Below, one piece after another: positions 35,986 through 45,764 of a stretch of DNA of 64,000 nt. The number at the start of each line of letters is the position of its first letter. Within the stretch, counting starts at the first letter, position 1. The stretch is taken from the NCBI GenBank assembly GCA_945900755.1, contig CAMDKS010000004.1, positions 1 to 64,000 of the forward strand, written 5' to 3'. The stretch is from Bdellovibrio sp. ZAP7. Its GTDB lineage: Bacteria; Bdellovibrionota_B; Oligoflexia; Oligoflexales; RGVZ01. Made by a program: the position numbers and the translations under genes. Under the pieces are notes generated by a model. It was not told the DNA's origin, did no database searches, and saw only the letters and a program-made list of their open reading frames with translations.

Positions 35986-38679
35986 TCAATCCTCCATAAG
36001 TGGTGAGATAGCAGCGGGCATCATTTTTGATATGACCCTTGATGGAACGATGCGCGCTTTCCATGCTGGCCAAAACATTTGATAGGCCTTCGATTTTGAG
36101 TCAGCAACACCAGCAGCAGCAGTAGGTTTTTGTGAGTCAGTCGTGGCTGGATCGTAAACGACTCTTGCCTCTGCAATAGCATACATGTGGGGCAAGCCTC
36201 CGGATTGTTCGAATGCCAGTGAGCCACCCGAAGCAAGGTTAGTGCCGCCTACTCCCGTGGACGAATCCGAACCCGCACCAAATGATTCCTTTGCGTTGAT
36301 ATCTGAACCGCCAGCAATGGTACGGTTGAGAAGTCCGACCATTGGGGTAACGTCGCAAACGTCAACGGTGTTCGTTCCGACTTTTGCCTGTGCATCCATG
36401 TAGGTGGGGCAATGCGATAGGGCCGAGCCATCCCCGCGTCCGTTAATTTGCCCTACTGCATCAGTATAAATTGGATTCTGCAAAAAAACTGCATACCGAA
36501 GTGACGCTTCTAGGGGGCTCAATGGAGCTGAGTAACTAGACTCGGTCAATTTTGGAACCAAAAAAGCGAGCGGACTTGTCTTGCCTAGGGTTTTGTAGTC
36601 TGTATATTGCTTTTGAAGGCCCTTTTGCCAGCACATATGTTGGTTTTGAGCACCTGCACAGAAATCAAACGACGGGTCAGCACCAGGACTGCTTGGAGTC
36701 GTCGAGGTTGTAGCAGGGGTTTCGCATTTAATATCGTCGCCAGTCATGAGTTTTTGGTAGGCGGTCCCGCAGTTCATTTGGTCTACGCGAGCATTATGCC
36801 ATGCCCTGACTCCATCATATCCAGGAGGGAGAACGTCAGTCGCGAGAAATTTTAGATTTGCTTGCACCGGGCATAGAAAATCTAGGTGATCCATTTTGGG
36901 CGTAAAGTAGTTTATGGAATTGTCGGGGTTTTTGGACTGGACTCTTTTATTTGCTCGTGCGCAGTCCATTATTTTCATCACGTTCACATAGACTGGGCCG
37001 GTTAGCTGAGGATCTAGGGGTGGTTCATTTGGCGCATTAAACACTAGGCGCTTCAGTATGGGATGAAGCACTGGTTCGTTTAGCGTTAAACCGATTTTTG
37101 GATCCCAGGTAAGATCGCGACTATTGACTACGCCAACCGGCGTGGGAAACGGTGGACAAAGATCTTCGGTGTTAGTCGGAGTCCTGCCTCCAAAAGGTTG
37201 TGGACTTGACGTTAGCACGTTGCCAGTCAGTGAATTCGTAGAGGATTCTCGACCTCCAAACCCTCCCCACTTAAAAAGCACTTCGTCGATGTTTGCAAAA
37301 TTAAGATTGTTAAGTTGTACTTGGCCCTTCTCTTGGTGACCATGTCCATCGCTGACCTTTGGCAGCTCGTCTGTGGGATAGCCTGATGTCGAAGGTTGCA
37401 TCCAAACGCAGGCTCCCGCTTGACCTTTATGGCCCTGTATTTCAAACCTCGGAGGAGGTGGATTCGGAACATCGCCTGCATTCCAACTCGGGATGGGTGC
37501 GCTATTGTTCGGGGAAATAGCAATTGACCCTTGGTCCTGTCCCATGAATCTTGGCCATATCTGCTCGGGTGGGGTGGTTGGTGGACAAGTAACTGCGGGG
37601 ATGCTCAGGGCGGGGTCTGCGGCGGTCGCTACACAACCTGGGTAGGCTGCCTCTCTGCCACTCAAAGGCCCCCTTAAGGCTAGTGCCAAGAGCGGAGCAA
37701 CCTTGAACCCGTCTTTACTCGAATCAAGTTGGACACCGAAGCCGTCTGTAGGCTCCCCAAAGCCACAGCCTGCAAATCCAATATTGAAACCAATCCAAGA
37801 TCCTAAAGTCGTCACTGCATTGGTAATAGTAATTGTCGCTGTAGCTGCATCCTGTACTATCTGAGGAGCTGATGACGTAATGGAAGCCAGCCACTTAGCT
37901 GGGTTGTGCCTATCAGAATCTCCCGTTTTGGCGGAGGCTTCAAATGGCAAACAAAAGGATTCGTCTGCGCGTAATCGGACAAGGGGATATTTAATGCTCG
38001 TAATCGCAGTGCTAAGAAAGGAGAGTAGTTTTGTACCGACATCCTTAAGGGATGTATTGGAAGTACTGCTTACCAGGCCGGAAGAGTTGACGGGAATGAC
38101 AAAGGCGCCAGGTGCATTGGCGCCGCCCACCTCGATAGCTCGAGGTACACCCAAAACAGCGTACCCGTTCCTCAAAAAAGTATTTAGTGTAGTCATACCC
38201 GCGGCAGAGTTTGTAAAAATTTTAGCGGCGTACTTTAAATAGCTATAACAAATTTTATCGTATTTTTTCTTCATTTCGTCGTCATGCGTCCCACCCGAAC
38301 CTGTACCCATGGAAGTATTCGGGAAGACATTTAGAACGTCCATTTTATCGCTAGTGGGAATGGTCCATATAATGGCCATAATATCCGCTGCTATATGCAC
38401 CGCACCCGACATATGCACAGCGCCAGCTATGGCTAAATTATTGGATGCAATATAATTGAGTCCCTGCGAGTTATGGCTTGCCATCGCGAACACACTTGCT
38501 TCGGCTGCAAAATCCGTTTTAATTCGCCTTTCAATAATTTGTCCTGTTTGCATGCTAAAGCTTATTGCACCAAAAATAAAAGCGACGACAACTAGAAATA
38601 GTACCGCAATTACGCCGTCTTTTTGAGAACGTCGAGGTGCGCAATGGTTAGGGTTTGAGGTGATGTGCTGATTGTTCAT
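35986..38679 (-). CDS. Large TadG-like pilus-associated protein
   Basis: An 897-residue protein. The N terminus (KDGVIAVLFLVVVAFIFGA, then IERRIKTDFAAEASVFAMAS) is the membrane segment of Tad-family putative assembly proteins (TadG-like, PF13400 style): basic residues, one helix and an alanine-rich start of the exported part. The remaining 830 residues are low in hydrophobicity, rich in Pro/Asn/Ser/Thr, with about 20 cysteines that may form disulfides, and no VWA motif was recognised. It is probably a pilus tip or adhesin-like minor subunit. It is about twice as long as common TadG proteins. Confidence 0.7.
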   Translation of the reverse strand: MNNQHITSNPNHCAPRRSQKDGVIAVLFLVVVAFIFGAISFSMQTGQIIERRIKTDFAAEASVFAMASHNSQGLNYIASNNLAIAGAVHMSGAVHIAADIMAIIWTIPTSDKMDVLNVFPNTSMGTGSGGTHDDEMKKKYDKICYSYLKYAAKIFTNSAAGMTTLNTFLRNGYAVLGVPRAIEVGGANAPGAFVIPVNSSGLVSSTSNTSLKDVGTKLLSFLSTAITSIKYPLVRLRADESFCLPFEASAKTGDSDRHNPAKWLASITSSAPQIVQDAATATITITNAVTTLGSWIGFNIGFAGCGFGEPTDGFGVQLDSSKDGFKVAPLLALALRGPLSGREAAYPGCVATAADPALSIPAVTCPPTTPPEQIWPRFMGQDQGSIAISPNNSAPIPSWNAGDVPNPPPPRFEIQGHKGQAGACVWMQPSTSGYPTDELPKVSDGHGHQEKGQVQLNNLNFANIDEVLFKWGGFGGRESSTNSLTGNVLTSSPQPFGGRTPTNTEDLCPPFPTPVGVVNSRDLTWDPKIGLTLNEPVLHPILKRLVFNAPNEPPLDPQLTGPVYVNVMKIMDCARANKRVQSKNPDNSINYFTPKMDHLDFLCPVQANLKFLATDVLPPGYDGVRAWHNARVDQMNCGTAYQKLMTGDDIKCETPATTSTTPSSPGADPSFDFCAGAQNQHMCWQKGLQKQYTDYKTLGKTSPLAFLVPKLTESSYSAPLSPLEASLRYAVFLQNPIYTDAVGQINGRGDGSALSHCPTYMDAQAKVGTNTVDVCDVTPMVGLLNRTIAGGSDINAKESFGAGSDSSTGVGGTNLASGGSLAFEQSGGLPHMYAIAEARVVYDPATTDSQKPTAAAGVADSKSKAYQMFWPAWKARIVPSRVISKMMPAAISPLMED

Positions 38680-38726
38680 AAAAATTCCCGTTGTTGTATT
38701 ACTGCCAAATTCAATTTGGAATATCG

Positions 38727-39890
38727 TTAGTCACCGATAGATGTAGGAAGACTGGGTATAGAGATTGAAGGCATCGCAGGCATGTCAGGCGCATTGGCTC
38801 TCATGGCGTTCTCTACTCCGGTCTCGAGTACGTCGCCTAAATATTGCGTCGCCTTTTCTTCAACGACTTTTGTGACCGCAGTCATTAAGAGATCCGTAGT
38901 GTTTGTTGGCGGCACGTCTCCCTTGTGGACAGGGAGTCCGGCATTCCCGATTAAACACGCGGCGTAGCCAAATGTGGCTGAGAGACAGCCGACCACCCAA
39001 TAGGCGTAATAACCCGCCCTTATACTCGACACGAGCCAGTGTCCTTTATCTACTACATTGAAATACCCATTGTCTTCTCCACAATCACTACTCATGGCGT
39101 TGCTGAACTTAAAATAGCACTTCTCGACAAAATTATTGAGATCGGAATTCGCAAGACCAGCCACAAATCCACCTAACACTTGGTTTTTATACTTATCTTC
39201 GTGGTAGCCGCTATTGCGTCGTAGGAACCTTGATTGATTGGACAGGAGGCGGTATTTGTCGCTGTTAAAATCCACGATTTGAGTGCCACTGGCTTGATAA
39301 TTTTGGTACGTGGCGAGATCTTGCATGGCGTTAATGGCCAAATTCCCGCTGCCCTGGGGCGTTAAACTCCACGAAAGATTAATTTTTTCCACATGATACG
39401 TTGGGAGTAGTGGAAACGTTGAGTTGTAAAAAACAGATTCGACTAGATTGACTGCAGTGTTGCTCCAATCTGCGAAGCTGTGAGCAGCACCATTAGTATT
39501 AATCCCGATATCTGCTAGGACGCGATTACGAGCCAAAGCCGTCGTTGCGGCAGCTTGCTCGTGCTGAATGTCCAGGCTATAGCCATCTGCTTTGAGCTTA
39601 TTTGGTGAATAGGAGACGATTGTCTTGGTGTCTGGATCTGTGGCGACGGCGGTTCCCAAAATATTTAACTTAGATAAATCCGAAACAGGCTGGCCGTTTA
39701 CCGTAGCAGCACCGTTTATTGTCGGGTCTGCCGCCCAAGCGGCGTTATTTGCTTCAATGGCAGACGTGACCCTTTGCTCAAGTCGTTCGTTAATCTCCAT
39801 GGCTGCATAAGCAAAAATGACGAGTAATGGTGCACAGAAGATAAATTCTAGAGTCGTAGATCCGGCAATCTTTGAATTTATTTGTTTCAT
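38727..39890 (-). CDS. TadE-like minor pilin protein
   Basis: About 387 residues beginning MKQINSKIAGSTTLEFIFCAP with the glycine, Glu and hydrophobic helix of TadE-like pseudopilins (TTLEF at the processing region). The exported part is soluble-looking with four cysteines near residues 250-330 and a Pro/Met-rich C terminus. The long ORF can be read from 40082, but the first 64 residues overlap the upstream gene; the ATG at 39890 follows the upstream stop by one base with CGGAG before it. Confidence 0.72.
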   Translation of the reverse strand: MKQINSKIAGSTTLEFIFCAPLLVIFAYAAMEINERLEQRVTSAIEANNAAWAADPTINGAATVNGQPVSDLSKLNILGTAVATDPDTKTIVSYSPNKLKADGYSLDIQHEQAAATTALARNRVLADIGINTNGAAHSFADWSNTAVNLVESVFYNSTFPLLPTYHVEKINLSWSLTPQGSGNLAINAMQDLATYQNYQASGTQIVDFNSDKYRLLSNQSRFLRRNSGYHEDKYKNQVLGGFVAGLANSDLNNFVEKCYFKFSNAMSSDCGEDNGYFNVVDKGHWLVSSIRAGYYAYWVVGCLSATFGYAACLIGNAGLPVHKGDVPPTNTTDLLMTAVTKVVEEKATQYLGDVLETGVENAMRANAPDMPAMPSISIPSLPTSIGD

Positions 39891-39891
39891 T

Positions 39892-41082
39892 TTATGGCTC
39901 CGATTCATCAGCGTGAACTTTATTTCCCAGATCATTCTCGTTACGGTGACTATCAACGACAGCGCCCATTTGCCTAACCATTTTACCCATGACCGTACTG
40001 GAGTCGCCAAGTTTACCAAGTAAAGTCGTATCTCCGTCCCAAGGAGTAGTCGAGTTTTCAACCTTACTGTTGAAATCTGCAACGCGCACGGAAACGTGCA
40101 CTGGGATTGTTTTAAGTTGATCGGGCAAAAGCACTAGGGCATTTTCGAGGTGATTGGACAAAGAATTTAGAATGTTTTGAGCACCTGTGACCGCATTGCC
40201 AAATCCGCCGGTCGCAGCGATCGCATTCATTCCGGCTGTAGCTGCGTTCGCGAAAATCGAAGCTCCAGGGAGACCGGCATTGTTAAGAGCATTTGTAGCT
40301 CCGCTACTTGTGCCCAGATCGTTTACGATCGTCAAAATCTTTGCTTTAATATCATTTGCAACTAACGGATCATTCAAATTGACGCCAATATTGAGTCCGT
40401 AAGTGAGAGGATCAATTCTAAAATACCCAGTGTTGCCATCACTAGTTCCTCCTCCAGGCACCGCGCTTGGACCGAGGTCGGCGATTTTTTTCAACATCCA
40501 CATGACATTGCCGATGTAAGGCATCTTGGCAGACCGATTATATGTAAGAGTGACCTCCACCATGCCATTGACATCCTGGCAGCTAAGTTCTGTAAAAATC
40601 CAGGCAGCTGGGAGGCCCTTCATGACTCGTAGTATTGCGTGCATGTGGTCGGCGCCTGCTGTCGTCGCCGCCGCTAGTGCAGGGTCACTGTCAATCTGGG
40701 TCGAAATTGCTGAGCCAGCCGTTGAGCCAAACATCGGCAACAATTGTTCTATCGAGGGAGTGACCAGTGCCATTATTTTTACCGCTGCTCGTCGCGCATT
40801 GTTCTTCACCACCAGATCTTCGCTGCTTTCAGGAGCTCCGCCTGGAGGAATCCAACATAGCTTTCCATTCGGGGCAAAATCCCCGCGAGTTTTGACTACA
40901 GACTTTGCCGCACGGTAAGCCGCAAGTCTCATAATATGGCGATCGTTCCAAATCAGCGCAATCTCTACTACAAAGAAAACTAAAATAAAGAAGGCTGGCG
41001 CTGCAAATAAAAATTCAACGGCAGCCATACCTGAATGTCGCTTACTGTTGGAAATTTTTGAGCCGTTAAATGTGCCAGTCAC
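39892..41082 (-). CDS. TadE-like minor pilin protein
   Basis: A 396-residue protein with N-terminal SGMAAVEFLFAAPAFFILVFFVVEIALIW-type sequence, the TadE domain: a Gly-x-x-x-VEF processing-like site and a membrane helix followed by HIMRLAAYRAAKSVVK. The long exported region is rich in Ala, Asn and Gly (for example GMNAIAATGGFGNAV). The start is GTG at 41082 with AGAGG upstream. With the next gene it forms a TadE/TadF-like pair. Confidence 0.75.
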   Translation of the reverse strand: MTGTFNGSKISNSKRHSGMAAVEFLFAAPAFFILVFFVVEIALIWNDRHIMRLAAYRAAKSVVKTRGDFAPNGKLCWIPPGGAPESSEDLVVKNNARRAAVKIMALVTPSIEQLLPMFGSTAGSAISTQIDSDPALAAATTAGADHMHAILRVMKGLPAAWIFTELSCQDVNGMVEVTLTYNRSAKMPYIGNVMWMLKKIADLGPSAVPGGGTSDGNTGYFRIDPLTYGLNIGVNLNDPLVANDIKAKILTIVNDLGTSSGATNALNNAGLPGASIFANAATAGMNAIAATGGFGNAVTGAQNILNSLSNHLENALVLLPDQLKTIPVHVSVRVADFNSKVENSTTPWDGDTTLLGKLGDSSTVMGKMVRQMGAVVDSHRNENDLGNKVHADESEP

Positions 41083-41103
41083 TTTAAACCTCTATATAAA
41101 CCT

Positions 41104-41370
41104 TTATGAGGGAAAAGAAATAATGATAAAAATATCTTTCATCCATATTGTAAACGACTTCGACATGTGCTCCATAACGGTAAGTCCACCACTTTTACAT
41201 GCGGAATCAGTCTCTGGGCATACGACAGCATTGCCGCCTCCGATTTTTACTTTGGCCGCAGTTAAAAGTAGTACCACAAACGTCAAGATCATTAGATATT
41301 CAGTCACAACCTGACCATTGCGCGCCTGGTGGCGCCTTATCAACGTTGCTTGCGAACTATTTGTTGGCAT
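41104..41370 (-). CDS. Second small Flp-like pilin
   Basis: An 88-residue protein with basic leader and the Flp cleavage signature: Gly19 followed by QVVTEYLMILTFVVLLL, giving Glu and Tyr at +5 and +6 of the mature protein, exactly as in Flp. The mature part has a Cys pair (VVCPETDSACKSG) and a hydrophobic C terminus (IFIIISFPS). It is probably a minor pilin or pseudopilin processed by the operon's prepilin peptidase. GGAAGG precedes the ATG. Confidence 0.72.
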   Translation of the reverse strand: MPTNSSQATLIRRHQARNGQVVTEYLMILTFVVLLLTAAKVKIGGGNAVVCPETDSACKSGGLTVMEHMSKSFTIWMKDIFIIISFPS

Positions 41371-41548
41371 TTGGAGTCATCCTTCCCGTCAATGGTCGCA
41401 GCTTCATGTCATAAGACACTGACTTTAATGCTGGAATTACTTCTTAAAGACGTTCCATTTTACTTTTGATCAGCACCTTTTGTCAAATTTACAACATGTC
41501 GAAATCAGCTCGACAGGAAAATCGGCCGCAAACTCGTTAGCGCCAACT

Positions 41549-42553
41549 TTACATGCTTCCGTATGCACGCTCTACTTCGGCGCGAGCTTTGGTGCCGACA
41601 GCAAATTTGCTTGCCAATTTCAGCATTTTCTCTCGAGCTTTCTTGCGGTCAAACCTTGCCTCAAGTTTGTATTCTACGACGGTTTCGCGGTCTTCGGCAC
41701 TTAGCCCACTTCCCGCAGAGTTGTTGGTCGCAGCAGCTTTTGTCGCAGCTACAGGCCGTCTCGGTGCTTGCCCAGACCCTGAAGCGGCGCGTAAGGCATC
41801 GACCGCTGATACTCTAAGATCTGCGTTCACAGGCGGAGCAGCCGTCGTTGCGGCGGGCGACGCTTGTACCGCAGCAACAGCTTTAGGCGAAACCTCTTCT
41901 GGTGCGGCCGGTTCTGTCACAAGTTTTATCGACGACTTGGACTTTTGAACTATTTTTGCAGTGTCCGGTTGAACCGGCACTGCGTTCATCAGATAGGAAC
42001 CAGCGCCAAGAATGAAGGCCGTAACGCCAGCAAGAATAATTGTGCGTGCAGGTACACGCGCCGTTTTAATGTTCGCAGATTTCACTGCGAGATCCACCGT
42101 TTGAGCCGGTACAGCGCTCGGTAATGCTGCAGCCGCCGAATTTGTCTCGTTCGCGACGTTCTGTTCCTCCATTGACGCCAGCACTAATTGTATCATCTTT
42201 GTGACATGCTCAGGGCGCACGTATTCTTTCGAGCGGGGAGCAATGATCCCTTGTAACGTTTTCAACACTGCGAATTGCCCAGCGGCGATTTGGATGATTT
42301 GTCCTGGCTTCACCGAAATCAACTCTGCAGCCGGTTTACCATCGATTAAAACACCCGCTTCAGCTACTTCGTTGATTTCAATTAAGGCCTCTGCAGCAGA
42401 CTGCAAAACCGAAACTGTAATTCCGGAGGCAAGTTGGTGAGGCATGCCCGAGTATAAAGAAACGCTAGACTTTAAGGAATCAAGTGAAACTATGGCTAAC
42501 GACGATGAACGTGGTGCTTCATGATTTTCCGTTTTTATCAGCTGTGATTTCAT
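41549..42553 (-). CDS. FHA-like membrane protein of tad operon (short)
   Basis: A 334-residue protein. Residues about 15-125 are beta-rich with ITVSVLQSAAEALIEIN, AGVLIDGKPAAELISVKPGQ and FAVLKTLQGIIAP, reminiscent of an FHA or related beta-sandwich domain. A membrane helix (TIILAGVTAFILGAGSYLM, about 180-198) follows, then an Ala/Pro-rich linker and a charged helical end (EDRETVVEYKLEARFDRKKA). It overlaps the similar 426-residue gene by four bases. Probable cytoplasm-to-periplasm scaffold of the Tad machine; function is inferred from position. Confidence 0.55.
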   Translation of the reverse strand: MKSQLIKTENHEAPRSSSLAIVSLDSLKSSVSLYSGMPHQLASGITVSVLQSAAEALIEINEVAEAGVLIDGKPAAELISVKPGQIIQIAAGQFAVLKTLQGIIAPRSKEYVRPEHVTKMIQLVLASMEEQNVANETNSAAAALPSAVPAQTVDLAVKSANIKTARVPARTIILAGVTAFILGAGSYLMNAVPVQPDTAKIVQKSKSSIKLVTEPAAPEEVSPKAVAAVQASPAATTAAPPVNADLRVSAVDALRAASGSGQAPRRPVAATKAAATNNSAGSGLSAEDRETVVEYKLEARFDRKKAREKMLKLASKFAVGTKARAEVERAYGSM

Positions 42554-43830
42554 TTCAGTTTCTCCTGAAGACTTTTTCGAATTTTGATTAGAGTGTTATA
42601 TTGAGATGATGCTTGATTTGGATAGAGCTTCACCAGGTCGTCGATGAGCACGAGAGCTTCTTTATTGCGCCCAAGCTGCATATTCATTTCGCATCTGGTT
42701 TGTAGATCTTTTGCCTTGGATTTGAACACGTCAGTGACTTGTCTTTTTGCGATCACAAGCTTCTCCTCTAAGTCCGCGAGGCCAGTTCTGGTGGTCACGA
42801 TGCCTTCGGCCTCCGCAAGGGCTTCTTTGGCCAAGCGGATGTTTTGAATGAGCAGTTCCTTATCTTCATAAAAGCGCGCAGACGCGGCGAGCAATTGTTT
42901 TACGATTTCTATTTCTTCACTATTTGCGGGAACCATGTTGCGGAAAAACACACTTTTGAGGACGTAGGAGCTTCCAGGGCTAGCGTGCGTCAAGGTTACC
43001 GTATCACCAGCGGCGTCCAAGAGATCTCCTGACACTGGATAATCTAGGTTACAAATGGAATCACTACACTTGAGATCAGCCGGAGTGATGCCAATTAATT
43101 TTGAGTTAAAGTAAATCGAAAATTCTTTTTCAACATCAAGACCGGACATGGCGAGACTTAGGACGTAGTGGTCCTCTTTCGCATGGGGGGTCGGGTCAAG
43201 ACTGAGAGTTACGCCGCCAGCATAAGCCGATAAACCTGCCGGGGTTTTGATGCTTAGCTCGACCACATCTCCAGATTTCACCGCAATTAACTCTTTTGAT
43301 AAATCAGGTATTTGCTGAACCGTATCTGGAGAAAAGGCCAGGGCTCCAAAGGCAAAAAAAGCCGAACCACCGAGGAGCGCTAGTCGTCGCAACTGATTTT
43401 TTGGCAAATATTTCTTGAAAAATGATGGATATTTAATTTTGAACGCTTTACGCTCAGTCGCCAACATCCATTCCAATTGCCGTTTATGTCCCGGCATCAA
43501 AAGCGGATTGCTAGCAAATGGACCGTAAATCTCTACGCCAAACAGGTCTAGGCCGCTAGTTTCACTAACGACCAGAGTTTGGACATCCGTCATAACCAAG
43601 GTGCCATTTTGTGAAGCGACAATTTTTGAAACTGGGCGGAGGGTTGGGGCATTAATAATAATATCACTGTCCACAGTCGAGCCAATGGCGATCGGGAGCC
43701 TTAGGGCAGTAAATTTTGATTTTTGATTTGTGCGCACCAGCGCCCAGCCGAGGTTGACTTCGGCATTTGGACTGCTTGGATTGTGTGTCGACAAATTGGA
43801 AGCGACACTAAGTTTTACTATTTTGCTCAT
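42550..43830 (-). CDS. FHA-like membrane protein of tad operon (long)
   Basis: About 426 residues. The N-terminal 100 residues (LPIAIGSTVDSDIIINAPTL, then SKIVASQNGTLVMTDVQTLV) follow the strand pattern of FHA domains. A membrane helix (LALLGGSAFFAFGALAF, about 150-166) precedes a periplasmic part ending in a coiled-coil/TPR-like region (EADLEEKLVIAKRQV-like, then LGRNKEALVLIDDLVKLYPN). The ATG at 43830 is preceded by GAGAGGG. It shares its layout with the next gene, so the two may be partners or old duplicates. Confidence 0.58.
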   Translation of the reverse strand: MSKIVKLSVASNLSTHNPSSPNAEVNLGWALVRTNQKSKFTALRLPIAIGSTVDSDIIINAPTLRPVSKIVASQNGTLVMTDVQTLVVSETSGLDLFGVEIYGPFASNPLLMPGHKRQLEWMLATERKAFKIKYPSFFKKYLPKNQLRRLALLGGSAFFAFGALAFSPDTVQQIPDLSKELIAVKSGDVVELSIKTPAGLSAYAGGVTLSLDPTPHAKEDHYVLSLAMSGLDVEKEFSIYFNSKLIGITPADLKCSDSICNLDYPVSGDLLDAAGDTVTLTHASPGSSYVLKSVFFRNMVPANSEEIEIVKQLLAASARFYEDKELLIQNIRLAKEALAEAEGIVTTRTGLADLEEKLVIAKRQVTDVFKSKAKDLQTRCEMNMQLGRNKEALVLIDDLVKLYPNQASSQYNTLIKIRKSLQEKLK

Positions 43831-43913
43831 TTTAAACCCTCTCACTCTGGAGCCTTGACATTATTTTCTGATTTGTAATGAGGCAACCCAGTCGCCTCAC
43901 CTCTTAAATTACC

Positions 43914-45380
43914 TTAATCAAAGAAACTAAAGGACACGTCATGCTCAGAAGTTTCAAGCAGCTGTTCAGACACTTGGGCCCGATCTTCGGTTGGGACAAC
44001 TCGTTTCATGGTCACAATAACGGCCACTTCTTTGTCCTTGAATTCCTGAACCCGCTCCTTAAATAGTTCACCGATAATTGGGATGTCAGCAAGAAGGGGA
44101 ACCCGGTTTGTGGTCTTGGTTGCACGTTTAAAAGTAAGGCCACTCAATAAAATACTTTGTCCATTTGGGATCGTTACGGCCGTTTCAAGGTTTGATTTGA
44201 TAAGTGACGGAGGTGCTCCGATGGTGTCACTTTTCTCTCCGACTTCGCTGATCGTGGTCTTAATTTTACTATCGATTTGTCCAATTTGATCGATTCTTGG
44301 TTCAATTGAAAGGGTGATTCCAGTTTGCTGTGGTGTGTAGGTTCTCTTCAGAGTTTTGCCATCTGGATCAATGACATCAGAGCTTATGAAGAATTGGCCG
44401 CCGGATTCAAAGAGTGCCTTTTGACCCGAGCGGGTAACAAGTTTTGGGTTGGATACCAGGCGAGCACTCGTTTTCGTCTGCTCCATTTTTAAGAAGGCCA
44501 TGAGCCCACCAACCTGCCAGTTGAGATTGAAATTGCCATTAACTTTTTGCGCACTGAACGAGTCCATTTTTGCGTTAGCCACGCCGCCCGTTCCTGTCAC
44601 GGGTTTTCCTGCGAAGCCTTCTTGGAGGCCGTGAATTCCGTAAGATTTATTATTAGTTTTAGACGATTCAATGAATAGGACCTCGATCACGATCGATGGC
44701 GCTCCGTTGGAATCAATGGAGACGTGGTCCTCGATGCCAGGGGCAATCGTACGTGCGATGCGAAGCGCGAGTGTTTTTTGCATGTCATCTTTAGGAGAGC
44801 CTTCAAGTGCCAAAATTGGGCCGTAGGCGTGGGCTTGAAGATTTGCAATATCGTTATCTGCTAGGACACGGTTTACAGCCCTCACGACTGCGTTCGACTC
44901 GGCGATTTCTGGATCCGTCGTGTCGAGAATTAGGCCTGGATACGAGCGAACAGCGTTTTGAAGCAGCAACTGGTCGCTGCGGTTACGAAATTGACCTGAG
45001 ACTAAATATTTAGAACCTTGTTGTTCGACGGTCACACCTGTGGCCTTGCGGAGTTTTCCGATGATGCCAGAAAATGAACCTCTAGAATTTCCGCTAACGG
45101 TAACATTATAGGTCACTGTTCTGCCGTCTTCTAGTTTTACGGTAATGCTTGTCGAACCCTCATTTTTACCTGTGACTAGAATGACTGATTTCGTTTCACC
45201 TTTAACAACATCAACAATGCCAATTTGGGCAACATTAACTGAGGTGGCCATGCTATCAAAGTTAATGGCCTCTTGCTGACCCTTTCCGAGTGTCAAATTT
45301 GCTGCCGAGACGTAGCCTGCGTTGAATATGGCTGCCATCGCAAAAGCAGACAACACGCGTTTAGACAAAAAGGTAATCAT
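43914..45380 (-). CDS. cpaC: Tad pilus secretin CpaC/RcpA
   Basis: About 488 residues: signal peptide (ending YVSAANLTLG), the N-terminal CpaC domain (NVAQIGIVDVVKGETKSVILVTGKNEGSTSI-like sequence), a BON-like region, then the secretin domain with VLFIESSKTNNKSYG, TSARLVSNPKLVTRSGQKALFESGGQ and the C-terminal VPLLADIPIIGELFK signature. It forms the outer-membrane channel for the Flp pilus. The ATG at 45380 follows CGGAG; the longer ORF start is not used. Confidence 0.93.
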   Translation of the reverse strand: MITFLSKRVLSAFAMAAIFNAGYVSAANLTLGKGQQEAINFDSMATSVNVAQIGIVDVVKGETKSVILVTGKNEGSTSITVKLEDGRTVTYNVTVSGNSRGSFSGIIGKLRKATGVTVEQQGSKYLVSGQFRNRSDQLLLQNAVRSYPGLILDTTDPEIAESNAVVRAVNRVLADNDIANLQAHAYGPILALEGSPKDDMQKTLALRIARTIAPGIEDHVSIDSNGAPSIVIEVLFIESSKTNNKSYGIHGLQEGFAGKPVTGTGGVANAKMDSFSAQKVNGNFNLNWQVGGLMAFLKMEQTKTSARLVSNPKLVTRSGQKALFESGGQFFISSDVIDPDGKTLKRTYTPQQTGITLSIEPRIDQIGQIDSKIKTTISEVGEKSDTIGAPPSLIKSNLETAVTIPNGQSILLSGLTFKRATKTTNRVPLLADIPIIGELFKERVQEFKDKEVAVIVTMKRVVPTEDRAQVSEQLLETSEHDVSFSFFD

Positions 45381-45436
45381 GGTAACTCCGGAAAGGGTGA
45401 GCAAGAGGTGGTAGATGGAAGGTGCGGCGTTTGCGG

Positions 45437-45703
45437 TTATGGGGCATTCTTTTCCTTGTCAAACGAGCCAAAATCAACCACATCCGACTGAGCCTTAATT
45501 TTCGTTGGGTCCACGGCAACTGCGGTCCCTCCTGTTATGATTGCAGTGACAGACGAGAATCGGTTAATGATTCCGGCACCAAACACCTTAAATGCCATAA
45601 CGCTTCCGCCACCAATAAGGAGAAGCAGGAGCATGTACTCGGCGGTGTTCTGACCTAGTTTGTTTTTGAATTGAGCGTTAATTACCTGCTGTTGATTCTT
45701 CAT
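45437..45703 (-). CDS. flp: Flp-type IVb pilin, major subunit
   Basis: An 88-residue prepilin: leader MKNQQQVINAQFKNKLG, cleavage after Gly17, mature start QNTAEYMLLLLLIGGGS with Glu and Tyr at +5/+6, the Flp motif. The hydrophobic helix continues through SVMAFKVFGAGII, and the C-terminal tail is longer and more charged than in the shortest Flp proteins. GAGG lies seven bases before the ATG. It is the first gene of the tad operon, directly behind a sigma-54 promoter. Confidence 0.9.
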   Translation of the reverse strand: MKNQQQVINAQFKNKLGQNTAEYMLLLLLIGGGSVMAFKVFGAGIINRFSSVTAIITGGTAVAVDPTKIKAQSDVVDFGSFDKEKNAP

Positions 45704-45764
45704 GGATTATCCTCGATATGTATAGAATTGACTTGTCCTCAGATAATCCGAGTAATTGTATCGC

